NCBI RefSeq assembly: GCF_041595635.1 | Contig: NZ_JBFHJW010000045.1 | Span: 1-36,281, forward strand | Reading direction: 5' to 3' | Length of the DNA stretch: 36,281 bases | Source: Labilibaculum sp041595635 | GTDB lineage: Bacteria; Bacteroidota; Bacteroidia; Bacteroidales; Marinifilaceae | In this document: positions 25,363 to 34,639 of the stretch, in pieces | How the letters are laid out: each line of letters starts with the position of its first letter | Position numbering within the stretch: position 1 is the stretch's first letter | Position numbers and translations under genes: made by a program | Notes under the pieces: generated by a model | The model's input: only the letters and a program-made list of their open reading frames with translations | Databases searched by the model: none | Told to the model about the DNA's origin: nothing

Positions 25363-27795
25363 ATGAAGTACGGTTTCTTTGACGACGCAAATAAAGAGTA
25401 TGTAATTACATCTCCTAAAACTCCTTTTCCATGGATCAACTATCTTGGAAACAAAGACTTTTTTGGTCTGATTTCAAATACTGCTGGAGGATATACTTTT
25501 TATAAAGATGCCAAATTTCGTCGTCTTACCCGATATCGATACAACAATGTTCCTGTAGATATGGGCGGCCGCTACTACTACCTAAAAGACGAGGATTGCA
25601 CCTGGAATCCAACCTTCAAACCTTGTCAAACAGAATTAGATAGCTACGAATGTCGTCACGGACTTAGCTACTCACGATTTTTAAGCTCAAAAAATGGCCT
25701 TTCTTCCAACTTACTTTGCTTCATCCCACTCGATTATATGGGCGAAGTACATCTTTTAAAACTAAAGAACGAAAGCAATCAAACAAAAAAAGTAAAACTA
25801 TTCTCCTTTGCAGAATGGTGTTTATGGAATGCGGAAGATGATATGACCAATTTCCAAAGAAACCTGTCTACCGGAGAAGTGGAAGTAGAAGGATCTGCTC
25901 TTTATCACAAAACAGAATACAAGGAAAGAAGAAATCACTACGCTTTTTTCTCGGTGAACACCAAAATTAACGGTTTCGATACCGATCGCGAAAGCTTTAT
26001 TGGCATGCACAACGGTTTCGATAAACCTCAGGCAGTAGAAAATGGAAAAGCCACAGATAGCATAGCTCACGGATGGTCGCCCATTGCCTCGCACTATATT
26101 GAAGTTGAACTGAAAGCTGGAGAAGAAAAAGAATTCGTTTTTGTTTTGGGCTATGTAGAAAACAAAGACGAAGAAAAATGGGCTTCGAAAGGCATCATCA
26201 ACAAAACAAAAGCCAAAGCAATGATGGCTCAATTCGACACGACCCAAAAAGTAGAAGCCGCTTTCGCCAACTTGCAGAATTACTGGTCGAATTTGCTGGA
26301 TAAATTCCAATTAGACAGTCAGGAAAGCGAACTAAACAGAATGGTGAGTATCTGGAATCAATACCAATGCATGGTTACCTTTAACATGTCGAGAAGTGCC
26401 AGTTTCTTCGAAAGTGGAATAGGCCGTGGCATGGGCTTTCGCGATTCCAATCAGGATATCATCGGATTTGTGCATCAAATTCCGGAACAGGCAAGAGAAC
26501 GAATTTTAGATATCGCGGCCACACAATTTGAGGATGGTGGATGCTATCATCAGTACCAACCCTTAACAAAAATGGGAAATCATGCTTTAGGTGGCGATTT
26601 TAACGATGATCCTCTTTGGCTGATTCTTTCGGTGAGTTCTTACATCAAGGAAACTGGAGATTTTGCCATTTTAGATGAAATGGTGCCTTTTGATAATGAT
26701 GAATCGAAAGCTCAAAGTTTATTCACTCACCTAAAAGTATCTTTCAGCCATGTCATCAACAATTTAGGTCCTCATCAACTGCCACTTATCGGTCGTGCCG
26801 ATTGGAATGATTGTCTGAACCTGAACTGCTTCTCAACAAACCCAAACGAATCCTTTCAAACCACAGGAAATAAAAAAGGAAGAACTGCCGAATCGATTAT
26901 GATTGCAGGCCTATTTGTGGTGTATGGAAAAGAGTTTATCAAACTGTGCAAACAAATCGGTAAACGGGAAGAAGCCCAGGAAGCAAGTCTTCATGTAAAA
27001 GCCATGGAAAAATCCGTAAAGGAACATGCCTGGGATGGAGAATGGTTCCTACGTGCCTACGATTACTACGGTAAAAAAGTAGGGTCGAATGAAAACAAGG
27101 AAGGCAAAATATTCATCGAATCGCAAGGCTGGTGTACCATGGCCGAAATTGGCAAAGAGGAAGGCTTAATGAAAAAATCACTCGACAGTGTGAAGGAACG
27201 TTTGGACACTCCTTACGGTATTGTTTTGAACAACCCTGCCTTTACCGAATACAAAATTGAGTATGGTGAAATTTCGACTTACCCTGCCGGATACAAAGAA
27301 AATGCTGGTATTTTCTGCCATAATAATCCATGGGTAATCATCGGGGAAACATTATTAGGACGAGGCGATCAGGCTTGGGATTATTTCCGAAAAATTTGTC
27401 CTTCCTATTTAGAGGAAATTAGCGATTTGCACAAAGTAGAACCCTATGTATACTGCCAAATGGTAGCCGGAAAAGATGCTTTTAAACCTGGCGAAGGCAA
27501 AAACAGCTGGCTTACCGGAACAGCATCCTGGAATTTCTATACCATTTCGCAATACATTTTAGGAATCCAACCCGATTACGATGGACTCAAAATAGATCCT
27601 TGCATTCCTTCCGATTGGAAAGAGTATTCGGTTCGCAGACAATTTCGTGGCGCAATGTACGAAATCAAAGTTCTGAATCCTTCCGGAATCAACAAAGGAA
27701 TAAAATCGATAGAACTCGACGGAAAAGCTCTCAATGGCAACATTTTGCCAATACTAACTTCAGGTACACATCAGGTAAAAGTTATTCTAGGATAA
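25363..27795 (+). CDS. Cellobiose phosphorylase, glycoside hydrolase family 94
   Basis: The 810-residue cytoplasmic enzyme has no signal peptide and is of usual length for cellobiose phosphorylases. Recognisable segments are TELDSYECRHGLSYSRF (about 90-106) in the N-terminal beta-sandwich, FFESGIGRGMGFRDSNQD, QFEDGGCYHQYQPLTKMGN and GGDFNDDPLW in the alpha/alpha barrel. The catalytic segment is GRADWNDCLNLN, whose WND Asp (residue 483) is the expected general acid. It converts cellobiose plus phosphate to glucose-1-phosphate and glucose, saving ATP. A closely related specificity (laminaribiose or cellodextrin) cannot be fully excluded. A 6-bp hairpin CAGATG/CATCTG lies in the 66-nt gap before it. 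The GH9 gene starts 9 bp after its stop. Confidence 0.94.
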   Translation: MKYGFFDDANKEYVITSPKTPFPWINYLGNKDFFGLISNTAGGYTFYKDAKFRRLTRYRYNNVPVDMGGRYYYLKDEDCTWNPTFKPCQTELDSYECRHGLSYSRFLSSKNGLSSNLLCFIPLDYMGEVHLLKLKNESNQTKKVKLFSFAEWCLWNAEDDMTNFQRNLSTGEVEVEGSALYHKTEYKERRNHYAFFSVNTKINGFDTDRESFIGMHNGFDKPQAVENGKATDSIAHGWSPIASHYIEVELKAGEEKEFVFVLGYVENKDEEKWASKGIINKTKAKAMMAQFDTTQKVEAAFANLQNYWSNLLDKFQLDSQESELNRMVSIWNQYQCMVTFNMSRSASFFESGIGRGMGFRDSNQDIIGFVHQIPEQARERILDIAATQFEDGGCYHQYQPLTKMGNHALGGDFNDDPLWLILSVSSYIKETGDFAILDEMVPFDNDESKAQSLFTHLKVSFSHVINNLGPHQLPLIGRADWNDCLNLNCFSTNPNESFQTTGNKKGRTAESIMIAGLFVVYGKEFIKLCKQIGKREEAQEASLHVKAMEKSVKEHAWDGEWFLRAYDYYGKKVGSNENKEGKIFIESQGWCTMAEIGKEEGLMKKSLDSVKERLDTPYGIVLNNPAFTEYKIEYGEISTYPAGYKENAGIFCHNNPWVIIGETLLGRGDQAWDYFRKICPSYLEEISDLHKVEPYVYCQMVAGKDAFKPGEGKNSWLTGTASWNFYTISQYILGIQPDYDGLKIDPCIPSDWKEYSVRRQFRGAMYEIKVLNPSGINKGIKSIELDGKALNGNILPILTSGTHQVKVILG

Positions 27796-27804
27796 TCGTT
27801 GAAA

Positions 27805-29526
27805 ATGATGAATATGAAAAGCAATAAAGCCTACTTCTTATTTTTTTCTTTGCTACTAACAATGGCTTGTTCTTGTAGCAAGAGTATGAAACCTGTTCCC
27901 AATAACGAACAGCTCATCTTATGCAATCAGGTTGGATTTGAGAGTAGCGCACAAAAAAAAGCGATACTAAGAAGTAGTGCTGAGTTTTTCAATCTTAAAA
28001 ACAGCAATGGAGAAGTCGTTTTGGAAGGCAAAACCGGTATCAAACAGTATTCTCCCCTTTCTGGAGATACTGTTCAGCTAATCGATTTTTCGGAAGTAAA
28101 CAAAGAGGGAGACTACTACCTTGTTGTAAATGATAGTATCATCTCCAACAAAATCATCATTACAAAAAGACCTTATGCCGAGCTTGCAAAAGCTTCTCTT
28201 AAGTCATTCTATCTGAATCGCTCAGGAATGAAAATAGACAGCCTGTATGCTGGCAAATGGGCTCGCCCTGCGGGTCACCCCGATACGCTTGTTTATTTTC
28301 ATGCTTCGGCAGCAGATCAAAATCATCCTGAAAACAGCATTATTTCATCACCGAAAGGTTGGTACGATGCCGGCGACTATAATAAATACATTGTAAACAG
28401 CAGTATTTCAACTTATACTTTGCTGCTCGCCTACAATTCTTTTCCTGAATATTTTGCCCAACTCGATATGAACATTCCTGAATCGACGAATGAAATTCCA
28501 GATGTTCTAGATGAAGCTTTGTACAACTTACGCTGGATGTTGAGCATGCAAGATCCCGTTGACGGAGGAGTTTATCACAAACTAAGCACCAAAAATTTCG
28601 AAGATTTTGTGATGCCACAAGATGCTATAAGTAAAAGGTATGTCGTTCAGAAAAGTACAGCCGCAAGTTTAGATTTTGCCGCTACCATGGCCTACGCTTC
28701 TCGCCTTTTCAGTAGCTTCGAATCATCTTTACCTGGTTTAGCCGATTCTTGTCTTATTCAATCGGAGAAAGCATGGAATTGGGCACTAAAAAATCCTGCT
28801 ATTCTATATGAGCAAGCTGCTGATATAAGCACAGGAGCATACGATGATACTGACTTAAGTGATGAATGGTATTGGGCATCTACAGAATTATTTTTAGCCA
28901 CAAATAAGGAAACCTACTTACAACGAATCACAAATAGCAAGCTTACCATTAGCACTCCTTCATGGCTAAACATTGGCTCATTAGGAGTTTTATCCTTACT
29001 AAGTTCTGATAAAAATGAAGAATTTTCTGAATTACAAAAACAATTTCTCAATCATATTGATGAACTCATTGAGATGGAACAAAATTCTCCTTATCGAATT
29101 GCCATCAGTAAATATGAATGGGGAAGCAATTCTGAATTTGCCAATCAGGGAATGTTAAAATTATTGGCTTACCAAATTACAAAGGATCGCAAGTATCTCG
29201 ATTCGGCAAGAGAAAGTTTAGATTATTTACTTGGCAGAAATGCCACAGCATACTGTTTCGTTACCGGATTTGGTTCCCTATCACCAATGAATATTCATCA
29301 TCGACCCTCTGCAGCTGATTCTGTTGAAGATCCTGTTCCTGGTTTTATGGTAGGCGGACCAAATCTTATTGTACTTACCGACTGCGGTTCGAATGTTATT
29401 CGCTCCGCTTACCCTGCTAAATCATATGTCGACGAGCAATGCAGTTACTCAACCAACGAAATTGCCATCAACTGGAATGCGCCACTTGTTTATTTAACCT
29501 CTGGAATTGATGCTTATGAAGAATAG
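27805..29526 (+). CDS. Glycoside hydrolase family 9 endoglucanase, lipoprotein
   Basis: The ATG at 27805 is used; the ATG at 27814 is equally plausible and gives a shorter lipoprotein signal. The 573-residue protein has the signal ending LLLTMAC, an N-terminal Ig-like domain (about 35-120, ILCNQVGFESSAQKKAI), then the GH9 barrel. GWYDAGDYNKY (185-195) supplies the catalytic Asp pair (188, 191). GFGSLSPMNIHHRPS is the conserved His/Arg segment. NEIAINWNAPLVY near the end supplies the catalytic acid, Glu552. GH9 enzymes invert beta-1,4-glucan bonds. As a lipoprotein it should face the periplasm or cell surface and produce cello-oligosaccharides for the symporter and GH94 encoded just upstream. 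Confidence 0.94.
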   Translation: MMNMKSNKAYFLFFSLLLTMACSCSKSMKPVPNNEQLILCNQVGFESSAQKKAILRSSAEFFNLKNSNGEVVLEGKTGIKQYSPLSGDTVQLIDFSEVNKEGDYYLVVNDSIISNKIIITKRPYAELAKASLKSFYLNRSGMKIDSLYAGKWARPAGHPDTLVYFHASAADQNHPENSIISSPKGWYDAGDYNKYIVNSSISTYTLLLAYNSFPEYFAQLDMNIPESTNEIPDVLDEALYNLRWMLSMQDPVDGGVYHKLSTKNFEDFVMPQDAISKRYVVQKSTAASLDFAATMAYASRLFSSFESSLPGLADSCLIQSEKAWNWALKNPAILYEQAADISTGAYDDTDLSDEWYWASTELFLATNKETYLQRITNSKLTISTPSWLNIGSLGVLSLLSSDKNEEFSELQKQFLNHIDELIEMEQNSPYRIAISKYEWGSNSEFANQGMLKLLAYQITKDRKYLDSARESLDYLLGRNATAYCFVTGFGSLSPMNIHHRPSAADSVEDPVPGFMVGGPNLIVLTDCGSNVIRSAYPAKSYVDEQCSYSTNEIAINWNAPLVYLTSGIDAYEE

Positions 29527-29535
29527 AGAAAAAGA

Positions 29536-29571
29536 TGCCGGAAAGATTACGTTGGTCCCATCCTTCCGGCA
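29536..29571 (+). terminator. Hairpin after the GH9 gene, possible weak terminator
   Basis: TGCCGGAAAGAT pairs with ATCCTTCCGGCA, with one mismatch, around a 12-base loop, 9 bp after the GH9 stop. No T-run follows, so it may instead stabilise the 3' end of the enzyme transcript or lower expression of the following genes. Confidence 0.5.
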
Positions 29572-29605
29572 AATAATCCATTTGTAATAATACGCTAATG
29601 AATCA
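29551..29605 (+). repeat. Imperfect direct repeat, copy 1, upstream of susC
   Basis: GTTGGTCC followed by a TCCTT block, a variable middle, and the exact 19-mer ATAATACGCTAATGAATCA (29587-29605). The same order recurs at 29838-29891. Here the ATG opens only a four-codon frame before TAA. Confidence 0.75.
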
Positions 29606-29837
29606 CTACTAAATTAGAAAAAAAAATGGAATTGAATAAAATAGGATGGTACGTATTTCAGGCGAAAACAAAACACATATCACACAATTAAAATGTTTTT
29701 TCCTTTCAACGCTTCGCAATCGATAACGAACCTATCTGATAAAGGAATAATCAAGAGAAAAAAAATAACGTCATAATCAATTAAAAATCTGAGAATGGAA
29801 ACATAAAAAACAAACTACACTTTGAATGTAACGATTA
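29606..29837. other. Leader/promoter region of the right susCD pair
   Basis: No coding region was seen. It lies between the two repeat copies and is AT-rich. A TACACTTTG near 29814-29822 resembles TAnnTTTG with one extra base, without a matching -33 box, so no promoter is assigned. Confidence 0.4.
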
Positions 29838-29891
29838 GTTGGTCCTGTCCTTACAAATACAATTCATATACTATAATACGCTAATGAATCA
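29838..29891 (+). repeat. Imperfect direct repeat, copy 2, spanning the susC start codon
   Basis: GTTGGTCC, TCCTT and the exact 19-mer at 29873-29891 repeat the layout of 29551-29605, about 286 bp apart. The ATG inside this copy (29884) is the likely start of susC. Confidence 0.75.
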
Positions 29892-32800
29892 ATTTAATTT
29901 TATGAAAAAATCTAAAAATTTAAATGCCCCTTTGTATTCTCATCAAAATGAGAAACAAAACAACAGCAGTTGGCTTTTAAAATCAGCAACACTGTTATTG
30001 ATGGTTATTTGCAATATTGCCATAGTATTTGGTCAAAATGCAAATAAAGAAATCTCTGGAAAAATCACCGATAGCTCAGGTGGTGGCATACCAGGAGTAA
30101 ACATTTCTCTTCAGGGAACCACAGTGGGAACGGTTTCCGATATTGATGGAAATTATTTTATTTCGGCCAATTCCGAAAACGTTATTGTGTATAGCTTTAT
30201 TGGCTATACAAGTCAGGAAATCTTAGTAGGAGAACAAAACAAAATTGATGTTGTTCTTTTGGAAGATGCATTAAGTGTTGATGAAGTTGTTGTTGTTGGA
30301 TACGGAGTTCAAAAGAAATCCTTAACCACAGGATCTATTTCGAGTGTTAAAGCAGATGACCTATTAAACGTTCCCGTATCTCGTGCCGATCAGGCCATGC
30401 AAGGAAAAACTGCTGGTGTATCTGTATTATCAACTTCAGGTTCTCCAGGAGCAAGTACTAAAATTAGAGTACGTGGAACAAACTCCAACGGAGATTCAAA
30501 TCCATTATTTATTGTAGATGGAATGAAGACTGGAGATATTAACAACATTGATCCTAGCGACATTCAATCAATGGAGATTCTTAAAGATGCAGCATCGGCA
30601 GCTATTTATGGAACAGAAGGAGCAAATGGTGTTATTATTATTACTACTAAAACCGGAAAAGCAGGAGCTTCACGAATCACTTACGATTTCCAATATGGTA
30701 TCCAAAGTGCACGAAGCAAGGTAGATTTGCTAAATGCTGAAGAATATAAAACATGGATGGAAGAATCTGGTGATGCAACAATCACTTTAGATGGTACCGA
30801 TACAGACTGGTTGGAAGAAATATACGAACCAGCATCTGTACAAAAACATCATATTGGCTTTTCTGGAGGTACTGAAAAAACAAGCTATATGATCTCTACA
30901 TCTTACTTTACTCAAAATGGTATTATCGGTGATAGTAAAGCAAAATACGATCGTCTTACAACAAGAGTAAATGTTAAAAGTGACGTGAAAGATTGGTTAG
31001 AAGTTGGTAATAATTTTAGTTACGCACACTCTAAACAAAAATCTGTAGATGAAGACGATGTATACGGAGGGATAGTAAACAATGCTTTATTAACAGACCC
31101 AACAACTCCAGTGGTTTACGATGATGCAACCTTATACGCAGACCGAATTGATGACATGGAGGCTCTTGAAGAAAGTGGATATGTACCTCTTAAAGATGGT
31201 AATGGTAATTATTATGGAATCTCTACACAGGAGTTAGGTGAAGTTGTTAACCCTATTGCAAAACTTCAAACCTACCATAACAAAACTACTCAAGATAAAT
31301 TTTTAGGTTCCCTCTATACAACATTAAAACCAATTAAGGGATTAAAAATAACTTCTAGAGTTGGTCTTGATTTAACCTACCAAACCAATCATTCATGGAA
31401 TGGTGAATATTATTTATCAAGCCAAACTGTTAGTAACAGTACTGCCGTTACCGACGATATTAACAAATGGTATACCTGGTTGTGGGAAAGTTTTGCTTCC
31501 TATGATTTTAAAATAGACGAACACAACTTTACCATTTTAGCAGGTTATTCAGCGGAAGAATATACTTGGGATGAATATAATATGACTTCAGGTTACCTAG
31601 TAGCCGAAGGAGATTCTTATGCACATCAAGGTTATGCTGATTCAGACTCGTATGATGATGTAGACGGTACATATGACAACCAGACCATGACATCTATGTT
31701 CTCTCGTTTATCTTACGATTATAAAAATCGTTACATGTTTGAAGCTTCTTTACGTCGTGATGCAGCTAGTGTTTTTCCTGAAAAAAACAGAGCTGCACTA
31801 TTTCCTGCAGCATCAGTTGGTTGGATTTTTTCTGAAGAAGATTTTTTCGATCTTCCTTATTTAGACTATGCTAAACTTAGAGCTAGTTGGGGTCAAAACG
31901 GTAGTAAATCAAACCTTTCTGGTAATCAAGATATAGAATATTGGTCTTTTGATACACCAACTGTTGATGGTGATGATAATGTGATTTCAGGATCAGAAAT
32001 CGCAACTCTTGTAAACACAGATCTTAAATGGGAAAAAACAGAACAGTTTGATATAGGTATGGATTTACGTGCGCTAGATGGCAAACTTTCTTTAGGAGTA
32101 GATTACTATAAAAAAGTCACCAAAAATCTAATCGTTACAGGTAGTGGTCCATTATCTGTGGGTAATGCATACCCTGCTGTGAATGGTGGAGATGTAACCA
32201 ATAAAGGTCTGGAATTTGAGGTGGGTTACCGTAATAGTGATGCCGACTTTAAATATAGTATCAATGCGAACGTATCGACTTTAGATAATGAGGTAACTAA
32301 ACTTACAGCAGATTCTCCTATTAGTGGTGATAATCTACGTGGATATGACCTAACTTGGTTTGAAGAAGGTTATCCTATTTGGTATTTCAAAGGTTACAAA
32401 ACCGATGGTATCGACCCAACAACAGGAAATGTGAACGTTGTTGATGTAAACGAAGATGGCGAAATCACTTCAGCTGACCAAACCTACATTGGCGATCCTC
32501 ATCCTGATCTTTTATACGGATTTACTTTCAATGCACAATACAAAGGCTTTGATTTCAATTTATTTATTCAGGGAAGTCAAGGAAATGACGTATTTATGGG
32601 TTGGTTCCGTACAGATAGACTTACTTCCAACAAGCCTAAGTTTATGTATAATGATCGTTGGACTGCAACAAATACCGATGCAAGTAATCCTACAGCAAAT
32701 AATGAAAGCGATTATATTTACCGAAGCGATCGAATGGTAGGAGATGGTTCATATTTAAGATTTAAGCAAATACAGTTAGGTTACAATCTATCTCAAGATT

Positions 32801-32988
32801 TATTGAATAAAACCGGTATTATAAAATCGGCTCGTGTATATGTTTCTTTAGATGATTATTTCACAATTACAAATTACAAAGGATTAGATCCTGAGGCAGG
32901 TAGTAATACAGATAATCGTCAAGGTGTTGATCGCGGTATTTATCCTGTTGCTGGTAAAATAATGTTTGGTTTATCAGTTAATTTTTAA
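29884..32988 (+). CDS. SusC/RagA family TonB-dependent outer-membrane transporter (beta-glucan locus)
   Basis: The frame is open from a TTG at 29839, but the first ATG is at 29884, with another at 29902; I use 29884 (1034 residues). A long polar N-terminus precedes the signal helix (about 31-50, ending VFGQ). The carboxypeptidase-regulatory-like domain (about 55-127, GGGIPGVNISLQGTTVGTVSD), TonB box DEVVVVGYG (133-141), plug (NPLFIVDGMKTGDINNIDP and LKDAASAAIYGTEGANGVI) and a barrel ending MFGLSVNF follow. No STN domain is present. A loop DVNEDGEITSADQ resembles the Ca-binding loop of other SusC barrels. It is the uptake channel for glucan oligosaccharides with the SusD encoded 21 bp downstream. 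It is not close to the left-locus SusC pair, whose signal region it lacks. Confidence 0.95.
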   Translation: MNQFNFMKKSKNLNAPLYSHQNEKQNNSSWLLKSATLLLMVICNIAIVFGQNANKEISGKITDSSGGGIPGVNISLQGTTVGTVSDIDGNYFISANSENVIVYSFIGYTSQEILVGEQNKIDVVLLEDALSVDEVVVVGYGVQKKSLTTGSISSVKADDLLNVPVSRADQAMQGKTAGVSVLSTSGSPGASTKIRVRGTNSNGDSNPLFIVDGMKTGDINNIDPSDIQSMEILKDAASAAIYGTEGANGVIIITTKTGKAGASRITYDFQYGIQSARSKVDLLNAEEYKTWMEESGDATITLDGTDTDWLEEIYEPASVQKHHIGFSGGTEKTSYMISTSYFTQNGIIGDSKAKYDRLTTRVNVKSDVKDWLEVGNNFSYAHSKQKSVDEDDVYGGIVNNALLTDPTTPVVYDDATLYADRIDDMEALEESGYVPLKDGNGNYYGISTQELGEVVNPIAKLQTYHNKTTQDKFLGSLYTTLKPIKGLKITSRVGLDLTYQTNHSWNGEYYLSSQTVSNSTAVTDDINKWYTWLWESFASYDFKIDEHNFTILAGYSAEEYTWDEYNMTSGYLVAEGDSYAHQGYADSDSYDDVDGTYDNQTMTSMFSRLSYDYKNRYMFEASLRRDAASVFPEKNRAALFPAASVGWIFSEEDFFDLPYLDYAKLRASWGQNGSKSNLSGNQDIEYWSFDTPTVDGDDNVISGSEIATLVNTDLKWEKTEQFDIGMDLRALDGKLSLGVDYYKKVTKNLIVTGSGPLSVGNAYPAVNGGDVTNKGLEFEVGYRNSDADFKYSINANVSTLDNEVTKLTADSPISGDNLRGYDLTWFEEGYPIWYFKGYKTDGIDPTTGNVNVVDVNEDGEITSADQTYIGDPHPDLLYGFTFNAQYKGFDFNLFIQGSQGNDVFMGWFRTDRLTSNKPKFMYNDRWTATNTDASNPTANNESDYIYRSDRMVGDGSYLRFKQIQLGYNLSQDLLNKTGIIKSARVYVSLDDYFTITNYKGLDPEAGSNTDNRQGVDRGIYPVAGKIMFGLSVNF

Positions 32989-33009
32989 TCAGTAAAAAAA
33001 ATCAAGAAT

Positions 33010-34563
33010 ATGAAAAAGATATCATTTTTATATAAAATTCCATTCTTGCTATTAGTGCTATCACTGGCTTCTTGCAATGAGGACGAATTTTTAAGTATAG
33101 ACGAAACAGGAGCATTAAGTTCTGATGTATACTTGTCTACAGAAGCGGAAGTAGAATCGGCAATGGCAGGAGTTTATAATAAAATACAACTACTTCAATC
33201 TAATGATTCATGGCAAAGTCTTTATCTTGCGAAGAATCTACCTGCTGATGATTGCCTTGCAGGATCAAGCTCAGGTGACCAAACTGATTATCAATATTTA
33301 GATGATTTTCAAATCTCTTCTGATAATACCAAAGTTGAAGCGATATGGACAAACCTTTATACCGTTATAAACAGAGCGAACACAATTATTAACGATGCAG
33401 ATCCTACAATCTCTGATAATGTTGTTGAAATGATAGCAGAGGCCAAGGCGATCAGAGCTTATTCTTATTTAGAATTGGCAACCTTATTTGGTGGAGTACC
33501 AATAAGAACAGAGAATGCTGTAGAAGCATCAGATTATCACCTAGCACGCTCAACAGCTGACGAAGTATACGCTCAAATTGAAACAGATTTCTTAGAAGCG
33601 ATTGAAGATCTTCCATTAAAAAGTGAATATGCTTCTGCAGACAAGTATAGAATGTCTAAAGGTGCTGCTCAGGGCTTTTTAGGAAAAGCATATTTATATC
33701 AGGAAGAGTATGCTAAAGCAGCTACTCAATTTGAAAATGTTATTAGCAGTGTAGAGTACGATTTAGTTTCAGATTTTTCAACTGTTTGGAAACAAGCTGA
33801 AGAGTTCGGAAACGAATCTTTATTCGAAACTTCCTATACTTCAACAATGGCTTATACCTGGAGTACTTACTCTTGGGATAGCTCTGAAGAATGTAATATT
33901 GAAGTTCAACTTCAAGGTCCTCGTTCTGCTATCTTTGTTTTAGGTAATACCTCTCTTGAGATAAATAACGGTTGGGGTTTTAATATGCCATCAGAAAAAA
34001 TTGCTTTAGCTTTTGATGCTGAAGCAGATGCAGTTCGCAAAGCCGCTACCGTAATGTCGGCCGATGATTTCATTGCTACAGGTGGTAGTATTGCAGATGG
34101 TATAGAAGCTTTTGTTACCCACGATTACGAGGGGTACATGAGATTGAAATACGCAACCTGGAAATCTGAAACTGATAACGATGCGACTCCTGACCTAAAC
34201 TACACTACGAACTTTAGATTGTTACGTTATGCAGATATCTTGTTAATGGCTGCAGAAGCTCATAATGCACTTGGTGAAGATGCAACTGCCCTAACAGAAT
34301 TGAACGAGGTGAGAACCCGTGCGGGTCTAGCTAATGTTTCTGCTAGTGGTGATGCTCTTTTTGATGCAATTGTTACCGAAAGACAATTAGAGCTATGCTT
34401 TGAAGGCGTAAGGTATTGGGATTTAATTCGTTGGGGCTTAGCTGAACAAGAATTAGGTAGCTTGGGTTACGAAAGCAACAAAAATGAGTTATTCCCTATT
34501 CCAGACAATGAGATTATCTCAAATAACTTAATCGATCTTGCGGATCAAAATCCTGGATATTAA
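33010..34563 (+). CDS. SusD/RagB family surface glycan-binding lipoprotein (beta-glucan locus)
   Basis: The 517-residue lipoprotein has lipobox LASC (Cys22) followed by acidic NEDE. Family features are YLSTEAEVESAMAGVYNKIQ, AIRAYSYLELATLFGGVPI, KGAAQGFLGKAYLYQEEYAKA (TPR-like), LRYADILLMAAEAHNALGE, NEVRTRAGL, and TERQLELCFEGVRYWDLIRWG, ending DQNPGY. It should cap the SusC encoded 21 bp upstream and bind glucan chains at the surface. A perfect hairpin with a T-rich tail follows, so susC-susD may be expressed at a different level from the GH30 and GH3 genes beyond. Confidence 0.95.
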   Translation: MKKISFLYKIPFLLLVLSLASCNEDEFLSIDETGALSSDVYLSTEAEVESAMAGVYNKIQLLQSNDSWQSLYLAKNLPADDCLAGSSSGDQTDYQYLDDFQISSDNTKVEAIWTNLYTVINRANTIINDADPTISDNVVEMIAEAKAIRAYSYLELATLFGGVPIRTENAVEASDYHLARSTADEVYAQIETDFLEAIEDLPLKSEYASADKYRMSKGAAQGFLGKAYLYQEEYAKAATQFENVISSVEYDLVSDFSTVWKQAEEFGNESLFETSYTSTMAYTWSTYSWDSSEECNIEVQLQGPRSAIFVLGNTSLEINNGWGFNMPSEKIALAFDAEADAVRKAATVMSADDFIATGGSIADGIEAFVTHDYEGYMRLKYATWKSETDNDATPDLNYTTNFRLLRYADILLMAAEAHNALGEDATALTELNEVRTRAGLANVSASGDALFDAIVTERQLELCFEGVRYWDLIRWGLAEQELGSLGYESNKNELFPIPDNEIISNNLIDLADQNPGY

Positions 34564-34588
34564 CAGATATTTTGAGTTCGAATTATTA

Positions 34589-34629
34589 TATTAGACTGCT
34601 CATTATAGAGCAGTCTAATATTTATTTTA
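34589..34629 (+). terminator. Rho-independent terminator-like hairpin after susD
   Basis: TATTAGACTGCTC pairs perfectly over 13 bp with GAGCAGTCTAATA around ATTATA, followed by TTTATTTTAA. It lies 25 bp after the susD stop and 11 bp before the GH30 start. Since GH30 belongs to the same locus, it is either an attenuator or GH30 has its own promoter within a very short space. Confidence 0.8.
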
Positions 34630-34639
34630 AAATCCAAAT

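Noticed and set aside
25822..26310. Minus-strand open frame of 162 codons, Phe-rich
   Set aside because: It is wholly antisense within the GH94 gene and its Phe/Val-rich make-up is the mirror of Lys/Glu-rich codons on the coding strand.
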